Below, piece by piece: positions 20,801-30,302 of a stretch of 64,000 nucleotides of DNA (position 1 is its first letter; each line of letters starts with the position of its first letter). Source of the stretch: Sodalis ligni (GTDB taxonomy: Bacteria; Pseudomonadota; Gammaproteobacteria; Enterobacterales; Enterobacteriaceae); NCBI RefSeq assembly GCF_016865525.2, contig NZ_CP075169.1, positions 4,340,337 to 4,404,336 on the forward strand. Direction: 5' to 3'. Made by a program: the position numbers and the translations under genes. A model generated the notes under the pieces. It was not told the origin of the DNA. It searched no databases and saw only the letters and a list, made by a program, of their open reading frames with translations.

Positions 20801-21157
20801 GCCATCCAAGCGCCATTGCAACGGCTGCGCCGTCAGGGTAATCAGCTTATGCTTGATCAATTCGGCGATAATTTCAGCGCCTTTAACAAATTACCCACCG
20901 GTACCATTGATTACATTAAACTGCCGAACCGGTTTGTCCACTCCCTGCACAATAGTCAAATGGACGAGATGATGGTGACCATCATCAATGGGCATATTCA
21001 TCGCCTCAACGCCCGCTCCATTGCCGGGCCGGCCCATCTGCCGGCGGTACTGGAGAAGCTGTGCCTGCTGGGTATCGATATGGCGGAGGGGGACAGCATA
21101 AGCCGCGCCATACCCTTGACCGCCATGCTCGATAGCGGCTATGCCGCCATAGGCTGA
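17802..21157 (+). pseudogene. dgcE: Diguanylate cyclase DgcE (YegE), frameshifted in the degenerate EAL domain
   Basis: Membrane c-di-GMP synthase. The start at 17802 (MGASKK) has AGGA upstream. Order: MASE1-type membrane domain (residues 1-300), three PAS-like segments (about 305-700), GGDEF domain with RLGGDEFGL near residue 765 and an RQYD inhibitory site five residues before it, then an EAL-like domain lacking the EAL motif, as in E. coli. The first frame stops at 20757-20759; the remainder is in the next frame through 21157. Four G at 20744-20747 where five are expected explains the shift and gives 1118 residues (E. coli 1105). The cyclase domain is untouched, so activity may survive. 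Confidence 0.88.
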
Positions 21158-21317
21158 TGCCGCGCTCAAGTCGTCGCCATAATGTGCCGGGGACGCTCCC
21201 CCTAATAACATTGTTCACTTTCCACCCAGCAGAATTTACCGCTCGAGGCCGTTATCCGTTGCCTGCTTTGCTACATTATTGTAAAGTTTGCCGCCTCATT
21301 GGCATGGGGAGATGATA

Positions 21318-22676
21318 ATGTTTATCGGATTCGATTACGGTACCGCCAATTGCTCAGTGGCGGTGATGGAGGGCACCCAGCCGCGCTTGCTGCCGCTGGA
21401 AGACACCTCGCCCTATATGGCGTCTATGTTATGCTCGCCGACGAGGGATGCGGTGAGTGAATACCTGCATCGCTTCTGGCAGGTGCCCGCCGGCAGCGAC
21501 GAGAACCAGCAGCTGTTGCGCCGCGCCATCAACGCCAATCGCGAGGACGATATCATCCTCACGGATCAAAGCCTGCAATTCGGCCAGCGCGCCCTGGCCA
21601 ACTACATCGCCGACCCGGAAGACGTCTACTTTGTGAAATCCCCGAAGTCTTTCCTGGGCGCCAACGGTCTGAAGCCGCAGCAAATCGCCCTGTTCGAGGA
21701 TTTGGTCTGCGCCATGATGTGCCATATCAAAAGGCAGGCGGAAACGGCATTATCGGCTCCTATTACCCAGGCCATGATCGGCCGGCCGGTGAACTTCCAG
21801 GGCACCGGCGGGGAAGAGTCCAACCGGCAGGCGCAGAATATTTTGCAACGCGCCGCCACGCGCGCCGGCTTTTCAGACGTCGCTTTCCAGTTTGAACCGG
21901 TGGCGGCGGGTCTTGACTTCGAAGCCACCCTGCGGGAGGAAAAAATCGTCCTGGTGGTGGATATCGGCGGGGGCACCACCGACTGCTCCTTGCTACTGAT
22001 GGGACCGGAGTGGCTCAAACAGCGTGATCGCCGGGCGAGCCTGCTGGGGCACAGCGGCTGCCGGGTCGGCGGTAACGATCTGGATATCATGCTGGCGTTT
22101 AAACAGCTGACGCCGAGCATCGGTATGGGAGGCATGACCAACAAGGGACTGGCGCTGCCGGCGCTGCCCTTTTGGCAAGCGGTGGCGATAAATGATATCC
22201 CGGCGCAAAGCGAGTTTTACAGTACCGCCAACGGACGCTTTTTGCGTGAGCTGATGCTGGGGGCCGCCGACCCCGATCGCCTGAGCGGACTGCTGCAGGT
22301 TTATCGGCAGCGATTGAGCTACCGGTTGGTGCGCAGCGCCGAACAGAGCAAAATCGCCCTCTCATCCGAATCGCGCACGGTTGCCCCGCTGGATTTTATC
22401 CGCAGCGGCATAGAGGTGCCCATCAGCCAGGCGGAACTGGAGGACGCCATCCGCCAGCCCATGAACCGGATTCAGCAGCAGGTGGACGAGGTCCTGGCGC
22501 AAAGCGGCGCCCCGCGCCCGGATGTGGTCTATCTCACGGGCGGCAGCGCGCGCTCCCCTTTGCTGCGAGCGACGGTGGAACGCAGTCTGCCGGGCATTCC
22601 CCTCACCGGCGGCGATGATTTCGGTTCGGTCACCGCCGGTTTGGCGCGCTGGGCGCAGCGGCAGTTCGCCGGATAA
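21318..22676 (+). CDS. yegD: Hsp70-like protein YegD
   Basis: Actin/Hsp70-type ATPase fold without the Hsp70 substrate-binding domain, 452 residues (E. coli 450). Phosphate loops are GFDYGTANCSV near the N-terminus and VVDIGGGTTDCSLL in the middle, with YLTGGSARSPLL near the end. The start at 21318 follows GGGGAGATGATA; an upstream in-frame start at 21288 is weaker. It converges with ureG, 17 bases away. Its cellular role is poorly defined. Confidence 0.93.
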   Translation: MFIGFDYGTANCSVAVMEGTQPRLLPLEDTSPYMASMLCSPTRDAVSEYLHRFWQVPAGSDENQQLLRRAINANREDDIILTDQSLQFGQRALANYIADPEDVYFVKSPKSFLGANGLKPQQIALFEDLVCAMMCHIKRQAETALSAPITQAMIGRPVNFQGTGGEESNRQAQNILQRAATRAGFSDVAFQFEPVAAGLDFEATLREEKIVLVVDIGGGTTDCSLLLMGPEWLKQRDRRASLLGHSGCRVGGNDLDIMLAFKQLTPSIGMGGMTNKGLALPALPFWQAVAINDIPAQSEFYSTANGRFLRELMLGAADPDRLSGLLQVYRQRLSYRLVRSAEQSKIALSSESRTVAPLDFIRSGIEVPISQAELEDAIRQPMNRIQQQVDEVLAQSGAPRPDVVYLTGGSARSPLLRATVERSLPGIPLTGGDDFGSVTAGLARWAQRQFAG

Positions 22677-22693
22677 CTCCGTACCGCATGGGC

Positions 22694-23326
22694 TTATAGC
22701 GAGGGGCTGTCGGCGAGCATTCCCTGTTTGAGGATAAAGGCTATCAGCGTTTCCAGCCCCTCGCCGGTTTTCAGGTTGGTAAAAGCCCAGGGCCGCTGCG
22801 GCCGCATCCGGTCGGTATCTGATTTCATTACCTCCAGGGAGGCGCCCACGTAAGGGGCCAAATCGATTTTGTTTATCACCAGGAAATCCGATTTGGTAAT
22901 GCCCGGACCGCCTTTGCGGGGGATTTTTTCCCCTTCGGCGACATCAATAACGTATACCGTCAGGTCCGCCAGCTCAGGGCTGAAGGTGGCGCTGAGGTTA
23001 TCGCCGCCGCTTTCCACAAAAATGATGTCCAGATTGCCGAATTTCCTCGCCAGATCGTCCACCGCCGCCAGATTCATCGATGCATCTTCACGGATGGCGG
23101 TATGAGGACAGCCGCCGGTTTCCACGCCGACGATACGCTCAGCCTCCAGGGCGCCGGCTTCGGTAAGAATGCGCTGGTCTTCCTTGGTATAGATATCATT
23201 GGTGACCACCGCCAGTTGATAGCGATGGCGCAGGGATTTGCACAACGCCTCCAGCAGCGCAGTTTTACCGGATCCCACCGGACCGCCCACACCTACACGT
23301 AACGGTTGTTTGTACTGTTGCATCAT
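22694..23326 (-). CDS. ureG: Urease accessory GTPase UreG
   Basis: SIMIBI GTPase that drives nickel insertion into urease as part of the UreDFG complex; 210 residues. P-loop [12 protein letters not shown] near residue 14; the metal-binding Cys-Pro-His motif is in [27 protein letters not shown] gives guanine specificity. AGGAAA precedes the start. It is the last gene of ureDABCEFG. Confidence 0.97.
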   Translation of the reverse strand: MMQQYKQPLRVGVGGPVGSGKTALLEALCKSLRHRYQLAVVTNDIYTKEDQRILTEAGALEAERIVGVETGGCPHTAIREDASMNLAAVDDLARKFGNLDIIFVESGGDNLSATFSPELADLTVYVIDVAEGEKIPRKGGPGITKSDFLVINKIDLAPYVGASLEVMKSDTDRMRPQRPWAFTNLKTGEGLETLIAFILKQGMLADSPSL

Positions 23327-23368
23327 CTTTTCCTAAACGTTATTCGAACAATCAGCGGTCTTGCTCCT

Positions 23369-24043
23369 TCAGGAACGGAACAAGCGGGAATACTGGGTTT
23401 CATGGCAGGACGATGCAATAGCCTGCAGCGGAAAGCTGCCGCCCAATTCATCGTCCTCAAGGGTCATGGCCTTGGCAAACACCTCGGGCAGGGTGGCCGA
23501 AAGAACGCGCAGCAGGCTTTGGGCTTTCTGCTGGCCGAACGGCACCAGCTTGAGTCCCGCCATCACGCTGCTTTCCAGCCAGCTATAGCCATAACCCAGC
23601 GCCAACGCCCGTAGCGGAACGCCCCATTGCCATCCGAGCCAGGCGAACCCCGCCAACTGGCATTGGCGTACCGCCGGTTGCCACGGCGGGGTGAAAGGCA
23701 GGTCCGGCCATTCGGCGATTAACCGTGCCAAGGCTTGGCCCCGCTGCTTCTCTTCGTTGCGCAGCTCGCCGGTTTCCCGGTTCGCCAGCAAAAAATCGCT
23801 CCAGCAGGCAAACCCATGGCTATCGTTTTTTTCGCAGGCGCGATATAACCGCACCAGAACCGGCCAGTCTACGCCGCCGAGAGTATCCTCGATAATCCGC
23901 TGCTGCCAGCGGACAAAATCCGTATCCGAGGCGACCCAGCCCGCCTCCACCGCGTATTCAAGCCCCTGGGAGTAGGTGAATCCCCCCACCGGCAGGCTGG
24001 GACTGATTAACTGCAGCAGGCGCAGCAGCGCCAGATCAGGCAT
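23369..24043 (-). CDS. ureF: Urease accessory protein UreF
   Basis: All-helical activator that bridges UreD and UreG. The start at 24043 (MPDLALLRLLQL) gives 224 residues, normal for the family; the longer open frame to 24208 lies inside ureE and is not used. The N-terminal SPSLPVGGFTYSQGLE is the family hallmark. The start is one base after the ureE stop codon region, so translation is probably coupled. Confidence 0.95.
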   Translation of the reverse strand: MPDLALLRLLQLISPSLPVGGFTYSQGLEYAVEAGWVASDTDFVRWQQRIIEDTLGGVDWPVLVRLYRACEKNDSHGFACWSDFLLANRETGELRNEEKQRGQALARLIAEWPDLPFTPPWQPAVRQCQLAGFAWLGWQWGVPLRALALGYGYSWLESSVMAGLKLVPFGQQKAQSLLRVLSATLPEVFAKAMTLEDDELGGSFPLQAIASSCHETQYSRLFRS

Positions 24044-24044
24044 G

Positions 24045-24494
24045 TCAGTGATGATGATGGCCGTGCGGCGCGCTTTGGTACGCGCCGGCCTCCGGTTCAA
24101 AGGGCGCCTGTTCAGTGCTGACCTTCGCCCCCAATCCCCGCGCCATGTCATCCAGCACGTGATCGTGCTGATATCGTACCCAGCCCTGCTCGATTTGCAG
24201 AGGCACATGGCGGTTGCCCAGGTGATAACACAGGCGCGCCAGCAGCAGCGGGTTCGTGGCGTAGGCGGTGGAGACGGTTTCCACCGCGGCGATAATGCGC
24301 ACCACCTCGGCGCCGTCCTCGGTGGACAGCAGCTCGCCGCCGCGCAGGATCTGCCCCCGTGGCAGCATCAAACCGGCCTCGCGGCCGTCATCGAGCATAA
24401 CCTGCGCCCGGCTTTTCAACCGGGTATCCAAATCGATGGTCAGGGTAGCGGTGGTATCATGGGCATGATCGAGACGTTTTGTTAACACTATCAT
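24045..24494 (-). CDS. ureE: Urease accessory nickel chaperone UreE
   Basis: Delivers Ni2+ to the UreDFG complex; 149 residues. The N-terminal peptide-binding domain (about 1-75) precedes a metal-binding domain with YHLGNRHVPLQI. The C-terminus ends in HGHHHH, a short version of the His-rich nickel tail. It lies between ureC (89-bp gap) and ureF. Confidence 0.95.
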   Translation of the reverse strand: MIVLTKRLDHAHDTTATLTIDLDTRLKSRAQVMLDDGREAGLMLPRGQILRGGELLSTEDGAEVVRIIAAVETVSTAYATNPLLLARLCYHLGNRHVPLQIEQGWVRYQHDHVLDDMARGLGAKVSTEQAPFEPEAGAYQSAPHGHHHH

Positions 24495-24583
24495 CCGGGT
24501 TCTCTGGCTCTGTTAAAAGTCGGGTATAAAAAGATCGAATCAACACGGTTTGCACAGGCAATCGCCGCACTCGAAAAAACGCA

Positions 24584-26287
24584 TCAGAACAAAAAGTACC
24601 GTTGCGCCATGGGCAAAACGCTCGCCGGCTCACACACCAGCAGCTGTCCGTCGGCGCGCACCTGATAGGTTTGCGCATCCACATCGATGGTCGGCTGCCA
24701 ATGATTATGGATCATATCGGCTTTCCTGACTTGCCGGCATGTCCGCACTTCCCCTATCAGGCTGGCCAGCCCCAGGCGACCGGCCAGTCCGTTGCCGCAG
24801 GCCGCCTGGGATAAAAAGGTCATGCGGGTGGCGTGGCGGGCATTGCCCAGCGTGCCGAACATCGGCCGGTAATGCACCGGCTGCGGCGTGGGGATGGAGG
24901 CGTTGGCATCCCCCATCGGCGCCATGGCAATCATGCCGCCTTTGATGATCAAAGCGGGCTTAACGCCGAAAAACGCCGGCGACCACAGCACCAGATCCGC
25001 CAGTTTCCCCGGTTCGATTGACCCCACCTCATGGGAGATGCCATGGGTAATGGCCGGGTTGATAGTGTACTTGGCGATATAGCGTTTTACCCGGAAATTG
25101 TCGTTACGCTCGGTATCCGGCGCCAGCGGGCCGCGCTGCACCTTCATCTTGTGTGCCGCCTGCCAGGTGCGCAGGATAACCTCCCCTACCCGGCCCATGG
25201 CCTGGGAATCAGACGACAGCATGGAAAAGGCGCCCAGGTCGTGCAGGATATCTTCCGCGGCAATGGTTTCCCGGCGGATGCGCGATTCGGCAAAGGCCAC
25301 GTCTTCAGCGATGCCGGCGTCCAGATGATGGCAGACCATCAGCATATCCAGATGCTCGTCGATGGTATTGACGGTATAGGGCATGGTGGGGTTGGTGGAG
25401 GACGGCAGGATATTGCCGTAGCCGCACACCCGGATGATGTCGGGCGCATGCCCGCCCCCCGCCCCTTCGGTATGGTAGGTATGAATGGTGCGATCGCCGA
25501 TGGCCGCCAGGGTATCTTCCACAAACCCCGCTTCATTCAGGGTATCGGTATGGATAGCCACCTGGACGTCGTATTCATCCGCTACCCCGAGGCAGCAATT
25601 GATGGCCGCCGGCGTTGATCCCCAGTCCTCATGCAGCTTCAGGCCGATGGCGCCGGCTTCCACCTGCTCCGCCAGGGCTTCCGGCCGGGAAGCGTTGCCC
25701 TTGCCGGTAAACCCGATGTTCACCGGCAAGGCGTCCGCCGCCTGCAGCATACGCGCCAGATACCATGGCCCCGGCGTACAGGTGGTGGCATTGGTGCCGG
25801 CCGCCGGCCCGGTGCCGCCGCCGATCATGGTGGTCACACCGGAACAAATGGCTTCTTCCACCTGCTGCGGACAAATAAAATGTATATGGCTGTCGATGCC
25901 GCCGGCGGTGACGATTTTGCCTTCCGCCGCCACCACTTCGGTACCCGGACCGATGGCAATGGTCACTCCCGGCTGTATATCGGGATTGCCGGCTTTGCCG
26001 ATAGCCATAATACGGCCGTCTTTAACGCCGATATCCGCCTTGACGATGCCCCAATGATCGATGATAAGCGCGTTGGTCAGCACCAGATCGGCGCAAAACG
26101 CCGAGGTCATCTGGCCTTGTCCCATGCCGTCGCGAATCACCTTGCCGCCGCCGAACTTCACCTCTTCGCCGTAAACGGTGAAATCTTTTTCCACTTCAAT
26201 CCACAGTTCGGTATCCGCCAGCCGCACCCTGTCGCCCTGGGTCGGACCGAACATTTCGGCATAAGCGCGCCGTGAGATTTTGCTCAT
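24584..26287 (-). CDS. ureC: Urease alpha subunit UreC
   Basis: Catalytic subunit that hydrolyses urea to ammonia and carbamate; 567 residues, exactly the Klebsiella length. All nickel and catalytic residues are at the expected numbers: His134 and His136 (GGIDSHIHF), Lys217 to be carbamylated ([10 protein letters not shown]), His219, His246, His272, Cys319-His320 (MVCHHLD) and Asp360. It overlaps the ureB end by four bases. The frame is intact over 1.7 kb. Confidence 0.99.
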   Translation of the reverse strand: MSKISRRAYAEMFGPTQGDRVRLADTELWIEVEKDFTVYGEEVKFGGGKVIRDGMGQGQMTSAFCADLVLTNALIIDHWGIVKADIGVKDGRIMAIGKAGNPDIQPGVTIAIGPGTEVVAAEGKIVTAGGIDSHIHFICPQQVEEAICSGVTTMIGGGTGPAAGTNATTCTPGPWYLARMLQAADALPVNIGFTGKGNASRPEALAEQVEAGAIGLKLHEDWGSTPAAINCCLGVADEYDVQVAIHTDTLNEAGFVEDTLAAIGDRTIHTYHTEGAGGGHAPDIIRVCGYGNILPSSTNPTMPYTVNTIDEHLDMLMVCHHLDAGIAEDVAFAESRIRRETIAAEDILHDLGAFSMLSSDSQAMGRVGEVILRTWQAAHKMKVQRGPLAPDTERNDNFRVKRYIAKYTINPAITHGISHEVGSIEPGKLADLVLWSPAFFGVKPALIIKGGMIAMAPMGDANASIPTPQPVHYRPMFGTLGNARHATRMTFLSQAACGNGLAGRLGLASLIGEVRTCRQVRKADMIHNHWQPTIDVDAQTYQVRADGQLLVCEPASVLPMAQRYFLF

Positions 26288-26601
26288 GAGGATGGCTCCA
26301 GCTTGCCCATTATCTCGCCGCGAAAACCGTATACTTCGCGCCGGCCGTCATAGGCCACCAGTTCCACGTCCCGGGACTGGCCCGGTTCGAAGCGCACCGC
26401 GGTACCGGCGGCGATGTCCAGCCGGAAACCCCGAGTCGGCCCGCGATGGAAATGCAGCGCAGGATTGACTTCAAAAAAATGGTAATGGGAACCCACCTGC
26501 ACCGGCCGATCGCCGTGATTGGCCACCGTTACCGAGATTCGCGGCCGGCCGGCATTCAGGTCGATGTCACCGGAGGCGATACGCATTTCACCTGGAATCA
26601 T
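26284..26601 (-). CDS. ureB: Urease beta subunit UreB
   Basis: Structural subunit, 105 residues, starting [16 protein letters not shown]. It assembles with UreA and UreC into the (ABC)3 holoenzyme. The conserved [15 protein letters not shown] is present. Its stop overlaps the ureC start, and it begins 13 bases after ureA. Confidence 0.98.
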   Translation of the reverse strand: MIPGEMRIASGDIDLNAGRPRISVTVANHGDRPVQVGSHYHFFEVNPALHFHRGPTRGFRLDIAAGTAVRFEPGQSRDVELVAYDGRREVYGFRGEIMGKLEPSS

Positions 26602-26614
26602 GATAAATATCCTG

Positions 26615-26917
26615 TCAGATAATGGGGTCGTGAACGGTCACCAGTTTGGTTCCGTCCGGAAAGGTGGCCTCAACCTGCACATCGGGGATCATTTCCGGCA
26701 CCCCTTCCATCACATCGTCACGGGTCAAGACTTCACGGCCGGCGCTCATCAGCTCGGCCACCGTCAAACCATCGCGGGCCCCTTCCAGGATAGCCGCGCT
26801 TATAAGGGCCACCGCTTCCGGATAGTTGAGTTTCAAGCCGCGGGCGCGGCGGCGCTCCGCCAGCAGCGCCGCGGTAAACAGCAGCAATTTATCTTTCTCT
26901 CTCGGGGACAGCTCCAT
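26615..26917 (-). CDS. ureA: Urease gamma subunit UreA
   Basis: Small structural subunit, 100 residues, starting [26 protein letters not shown] and the C-terminal [13 protein letters not shown] are family hallmarks. A 200-bp gap separates it from ureD, enough for an internal promoter, but none is clear. Confidence 0.98.
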   Translation of the reverse strand: MELSPREKDKLLLFTAALLAERRRARGLKLNYPEAVALISAAILEGARDGLTVAELMSAGREVLTRDDVMEGVPEMIPDVQVEATFPDGTKLVTVHDPII

Positions 26918-27118
26918 ATCTTGCTCCTAAAGTCGCCCAATTGTTTTTTATGAGAAAAAACCTGTCGCGCCAGAACCCTGGCCAAAACCATAGCATTGCA
27001 AATATCACGCCAGCGATAACGGGCGGTTATCATCCCGCCAGGCACGATTTCAGGTCAGCCGCCGCACCATGGCGGCGCAGCGGCGACGATTTGCACCAGC
27101 CGGGGGCATATCACGCAT

Positions 27119-27976
27119 TCAGGTGGACCAGATGCGCGGCGGCACCGCCTGCCGGTCCAGCATCAGCGGCCTTAGCAGGGCCCATATTCCGTGTAGAATT
27201 TCCTGCAAGCGCTGATTGTCATTATCCAGCAGCCGCACCATCAACAGCTGGTCCACCAGCGTGGCGCCCGCTGCCGGCAGCGCTGAGCGGGATAATAAAA
27301 CGCGGACGTTATCCAGCATCTCACCGCTGGCGGGCGCGGCGAAAAAGGTACCGATCAGGGGATAACCGGCCAGTTTATCCAGTTTGCCCCCCTCGATGCC
27401 CAGCCGTTCATAAAGCCCCGCCGAACCGGGTAAGCGGATACGCAGCACGCTGTGGCATCGGCCGCGATGAAAACTTTCCCCCATCACCGGACGCCCCAGG
27501 CAAAAGGTCTCGAATCCCAGCAGACGCGCGCCGGCTTGCAGGGTAAATTCACTGTTTATCGCAACATTGGCGGCAGGAAATAGAATATTCCCCTGCGGCA
27601 GCCATTCCAGCACGCTGTCCTCTTCAAGGGAAAATTTTTGCGTCAGCCGTGCCTCGGCTCCGGCGCTGCGGTAAAATTTGGTCGCCCCCGGCATGGTCAT
27701 CACGGCATGGCTGCGTTGTTCCAGGCGCACCGACAGCTCAAGCCGGTCGCCCCCCACCACTCCGCCCGGCGGATGCAGGAGATAGACATGGGGATGGTCC
27801 TCTTCCGGGTAAAACGCGCGCTGTACGGTGAAGGGGCCGCTATGGGCGCACCGGATCATCGCCGTACGCCGGCCGCGGCGAGCAAAGGTCAGATCCAACC
27901 GGCCAAGCCAGCCGGCCGCCTCGTCATCGGCCGTCTGATTCACCGGCATTTCATCATTTGCTGCGCCAGGGTGCAT
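27119..27976 (-). CDS. ureD: Urease accessory scaffold protein UreD
   Basis: Binds apo-urease and recruits UreF and UreG for nickel loading; 285 residues. HPPGGVVGGDRLELSV and TKFYRS are typical. It is the first gene of the urease operon; an internal Met ten residues in (MPVNQTADD) is an alternative start. No urease regulator or nickel transporter gene is adjacent. Confidence 0.93.
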   Translation of the reverse strand: MHPGAANDEMPVNQTADDEAAGWLGRLDLTFARRGRRTAMIRCAHSGPFTVQRAFYPEEDHPHVYLLHPPGGVVGGDRLELSVRLEQRSHAVMTMPGATKFYRSAGAEARLTQKFSLEEDSVLEWLPQGNILFPAANVAINSEFTLQAGARLLGFETFCLGRPVMGESFHRGRCHSVLRIRLPGSAGLYERLGIEGGKLDKLAGYPLIGTFFAAPASGEMLDNVRVLLSRSALPAAGATLVDQLLMVRLLDNDNQRLQEILHGIWALLRPLMLDRQAVPPRIWST

Positions 27977-28118
27977 TTTGTCCTTAAGTCTCGCCTCGAC
28001 TCTCGCCTCAACTCTTGTCTCAAAGAAAAGGTCTCAAAGAAGTCATCGCAAAAAGAGGGTTAATCATGTCCCCGGCAAACGGCCGGGGCTCGAGACACCG
28101 TACTCGCTGGGAAAGGGA

Positions 28119-29075
28119 TTACCGCCAGGCGCTGGCCTGCTCCAGTAACGCATAGTCATCGTCACGCAGGGTCAGGGTCAAGGCATTCGCCACTTCCTCC
28201 AGCTGTTCGAGGGAGGTGGCGCTGACAATGGGCGCGGTGATGCCGGGCCGCTGTATCTGCCAGGCCAGGGCCACCTGGGTAGGCGTGGCCCGGTAGCGCT
28301 CGCTCACCGCATCCAGGGCGTGCAGGATACGCAGGCCGCGGGTATTGAGATAGGTGCTGATGACCTTCTCGCCCCGTTTGCTTTTTGCGGCGTCCTCTTT
28401 GGCGCGGTATTTGCCGGACAGAAAGCCGCTGGCCAGGGCGTAGTAGTTAATGACGCCGACGCCGTGGGCGGTGACAACGGGCTCCAAATCCTGCTCATAC
28501 TCCTGCCGATCGTAGAGGTTATATTGCGGTTGCAGGGTTTCGTAGCGTGCCAGCCCGTTCTGTTCGCTGATGCGCAGCGCCTGCGCCAGCCGGGGGCCGG
28601 AATAATTGGATGCCCCGATGGCCCGCACCTTGCCCTCTTTGATTAACGCGTCGAACGCGCCCAGGGTTTCTTCCAAAGGCACGGATTCGTCATCGGAATG
28701 GGACTGGTACAAATCGATATAGTCGGTTTGCAGCCGGCGCAAAGAAGCCTCCACCGCCTGCTTGATATAGGCGGCCGACAGTCCTTCTTTACCCGCGCCC
28801 ATCGGCTTGCCCACTTTGGTGGCGAGGATAATCCCGTCGCGCTTGCCGGTTTTCTTCAGCCAATTGCCGATGATAGTCTCCGATTCGCCGCCCTGGTTGC
28901 CGTCAACCCAGGCGGAATACACATCCGCGGTGTCGATGAAATTAAGTTCTCTTTCCGCCAAGGCATCGAGGATGCGAAAGGAGGCGGCCTGATCGATGGT
29001 CCAGCCGAAGACGTTGCCGCCGAAACAGAGTTTGGGAACGGCAATGCCTGAACGGCCCAGCGTTCTGGTTTTCAT
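28119..29075 (-). CDS. Aldo/keto reductase
   Basis: NADPH-dependent reductase of aldehydes or ketones, cytosolic. The start at 29075 (MKTRTLGRSG) follows AAGGAGAG and gives 318 residues; the longer frame to 29096 is unnecessary. The catalytic tetrad is Asp48, Tyr53, Lys87 and His126 (FIDTADVYSAW, ILATKVG, YQSHSDD). A CCCCGGC/GCCGGGG hairpin lies downstream at 28070-28088. Substrate unknown. Its start faces the end of the LysR gene upstream on the same strand. Confidence 0.9.
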   Translation of the reverse strand: MKTRTLGRSGIAVPKLCFGGNVFGWTIDQAASFRILDALAERELNFIDTADVYSAWVDGNQGGESETIIGNWLKKTGKRDGIILATKVGKPMGAGKEGLSAAYIKQAVEASLRRLQTDYIDLYQSHSDDESVPLEETLGAFDALIKEGKVRAIGASNYSGPRLAQALRISEQNGLARYETLQPQYNLYDRQEYEQDLEPVVTAHGVGVINYYALASGFLSGKYRAKEDAAKSKRGEKVISTYLNTRGLRILHALDAVSERYRATPTQVALAWQIQRPGITAPIVSATSLEQLEEVANALTLTLRDDDYALLEQASAWR

Positions 29076-29147
29076 ACTCTCTCCTTGATCTGTCATGTTG
29101 ATATGGGAAGTGTAAAACGTTATTGCGCCCGCGGGTATTAATCTGTT

Positions 29148-30089
29148 TTACCAAGTATTACCGGCTATGGAAATGAGATTCTCGTCGTCCGACATATTAT
29201 CCCGCTGGCGCTGCCGGCTGTGCAGCGCTTCCTGCTGCAGCCACTCCGTCAGCAGCCGCAACGCCGGCGATAGCGCGGATTGCTCGGGAAAGACCAGATA
29301 ATAGGCCGCGCCGCTTCGCAGGCAGTGGGAAAATGGCGCGATTAAACGGCCGGCCTGCAGCTCATACTCAATCAGGCACAGATCGCCTATGGCGATGCCA
29401 TAGCCTTGTATGGCCGCGGTCATAGCCAAATCAAGGGTATCGAAATGCTGCGCCTTGGCCGCCGGCAGGCCGTCCCGGCCGGCGGCCTTCAGCCACGCCA
29501 GCCAGTCGCGTCCGTCGCGGGTGGGATGCAGCAGGGTTTTATCCGCCAGTCCGTCCGCGATGGCGGCGTTTTCCCGCCAGAGTTCCGGCACGCACACCGG
29601 CGTCAGCACCTCGTCGAACAAATGGATGGCGCACAGCTGTTTATCCGCCGGCCGGCCATAGAGCACCGCCGCATCAAAATGCTCATGGCGAAAATCCACG
29701 CCGTGGGTGATGGAGGTGGTCAGCGCGATGTCGATTTCCGGATGCCCTGCCTGCAGTTGGATTACCCGCGGCAGCAGCCAGCGCATGACGCAGGTGGGAC
29801 ATTTAACCCGCAGCGTATCCGGCTTGGCGTTGAACCCGTCCAGGGCGGTATCGATTTGTTCCATAGCCTGCTGCAGCGGGGCCAATAATTCGGCGCCTCG
29901 CGCGGTTAACACCAGCCCGCGGGCCCGCCGGATAAACAGCGCGGCCCCCAGATGCTGCTCCAGGCCGGCAATCTGCCGGCTGACCGCCCCCTGGGTAATA
30001 TGCAGCCGCTGCGCCGCATGGGTGAAGTTCAGCTGTTCCGCCACAATCACAAAGGTTTTCAATACATCCAGTGAAGGAAGTGCGCCCAT
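29148..30089 (-). CDS. LysR-family transcriptional regulator
   Basis: 313 residues from the start at 30089 (MGALPSLDVLKTF); the open frame extends upstream without similarity. N-terminal winged helix-turn-helix (about 5-65, FTHAAQRLHITQGAVSRQI), then a GcvA/AmpR-type effector domain. It is divergent from the ybdL-like aminotransferase across about 210 bases and upstream of the aldo/keto reductase, so either could be a target. Effector unknown. Confidence 0.9.
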   Translation of the reverse strand: MGALPSLDVLKTFVIVAEQLNFTHAAQRLHITQGAVSRQIAGLEQHLGAALFIRRARGLVLTARGAELLAPLQQAMEQIDTALDGFNAKPDTLRVKCPTCVMRWLLPRVIQLQAGHPEIDIALTTSITHGVDFRHEHFDAAVLYGRPADKQLCAIHLFDEVLTPVCVPELWRENAAIADGLADKTLLHPTRDGRDWLAWLKAAGRDGLPAAKAQHFDTLDLAMTAAIQGYGIAIGDLCLIEYELQAGRLIAPFSHCLRSGAAYYLVFPEQSALSPALRLLTEWLQQEALHSRQRQRDNMSDDENLISIAGNTW

Positions 30090-30302
30090 GACCCTACCCG
30101 CTATAATTTTTCCATGACAATAAAGATCACCTCGGTCCAAGGCCATACTGCCATTGGAGCCATGATCCCGCAACATGGCAACCATGATGAATTATCCATT
30201 GTCCGCCGGTGGGATCTGTTGCTTAATCGTTGAACATTGTCCATTACACAACTTTACCCCCGGTATTTTGCCCCCGGCCGGTATCCATAGAGGGACCATT
30301 CC

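Noticed and set aside
24457..24684. 75-codon minus-strand ORF between ureC and ureE
   Set aside because: It overlaps the conserved ends of both urease genes in another frame and shows no family similarity.
27977..28060. Tandem CTCGCCTC/CTCAA-like repetition upstream of ureD
   Set aside because: Copies are short and irregular; it looks like simple low-complexity sequence rather than a defined repeat.
28070..28088. Intrinsic terminator downstream of the aldo/keto reductase
   Set aside because: The CCCCGGC/GCCGGGG stem is good but the T-tract on the minus strand is about 15 bases too far away.
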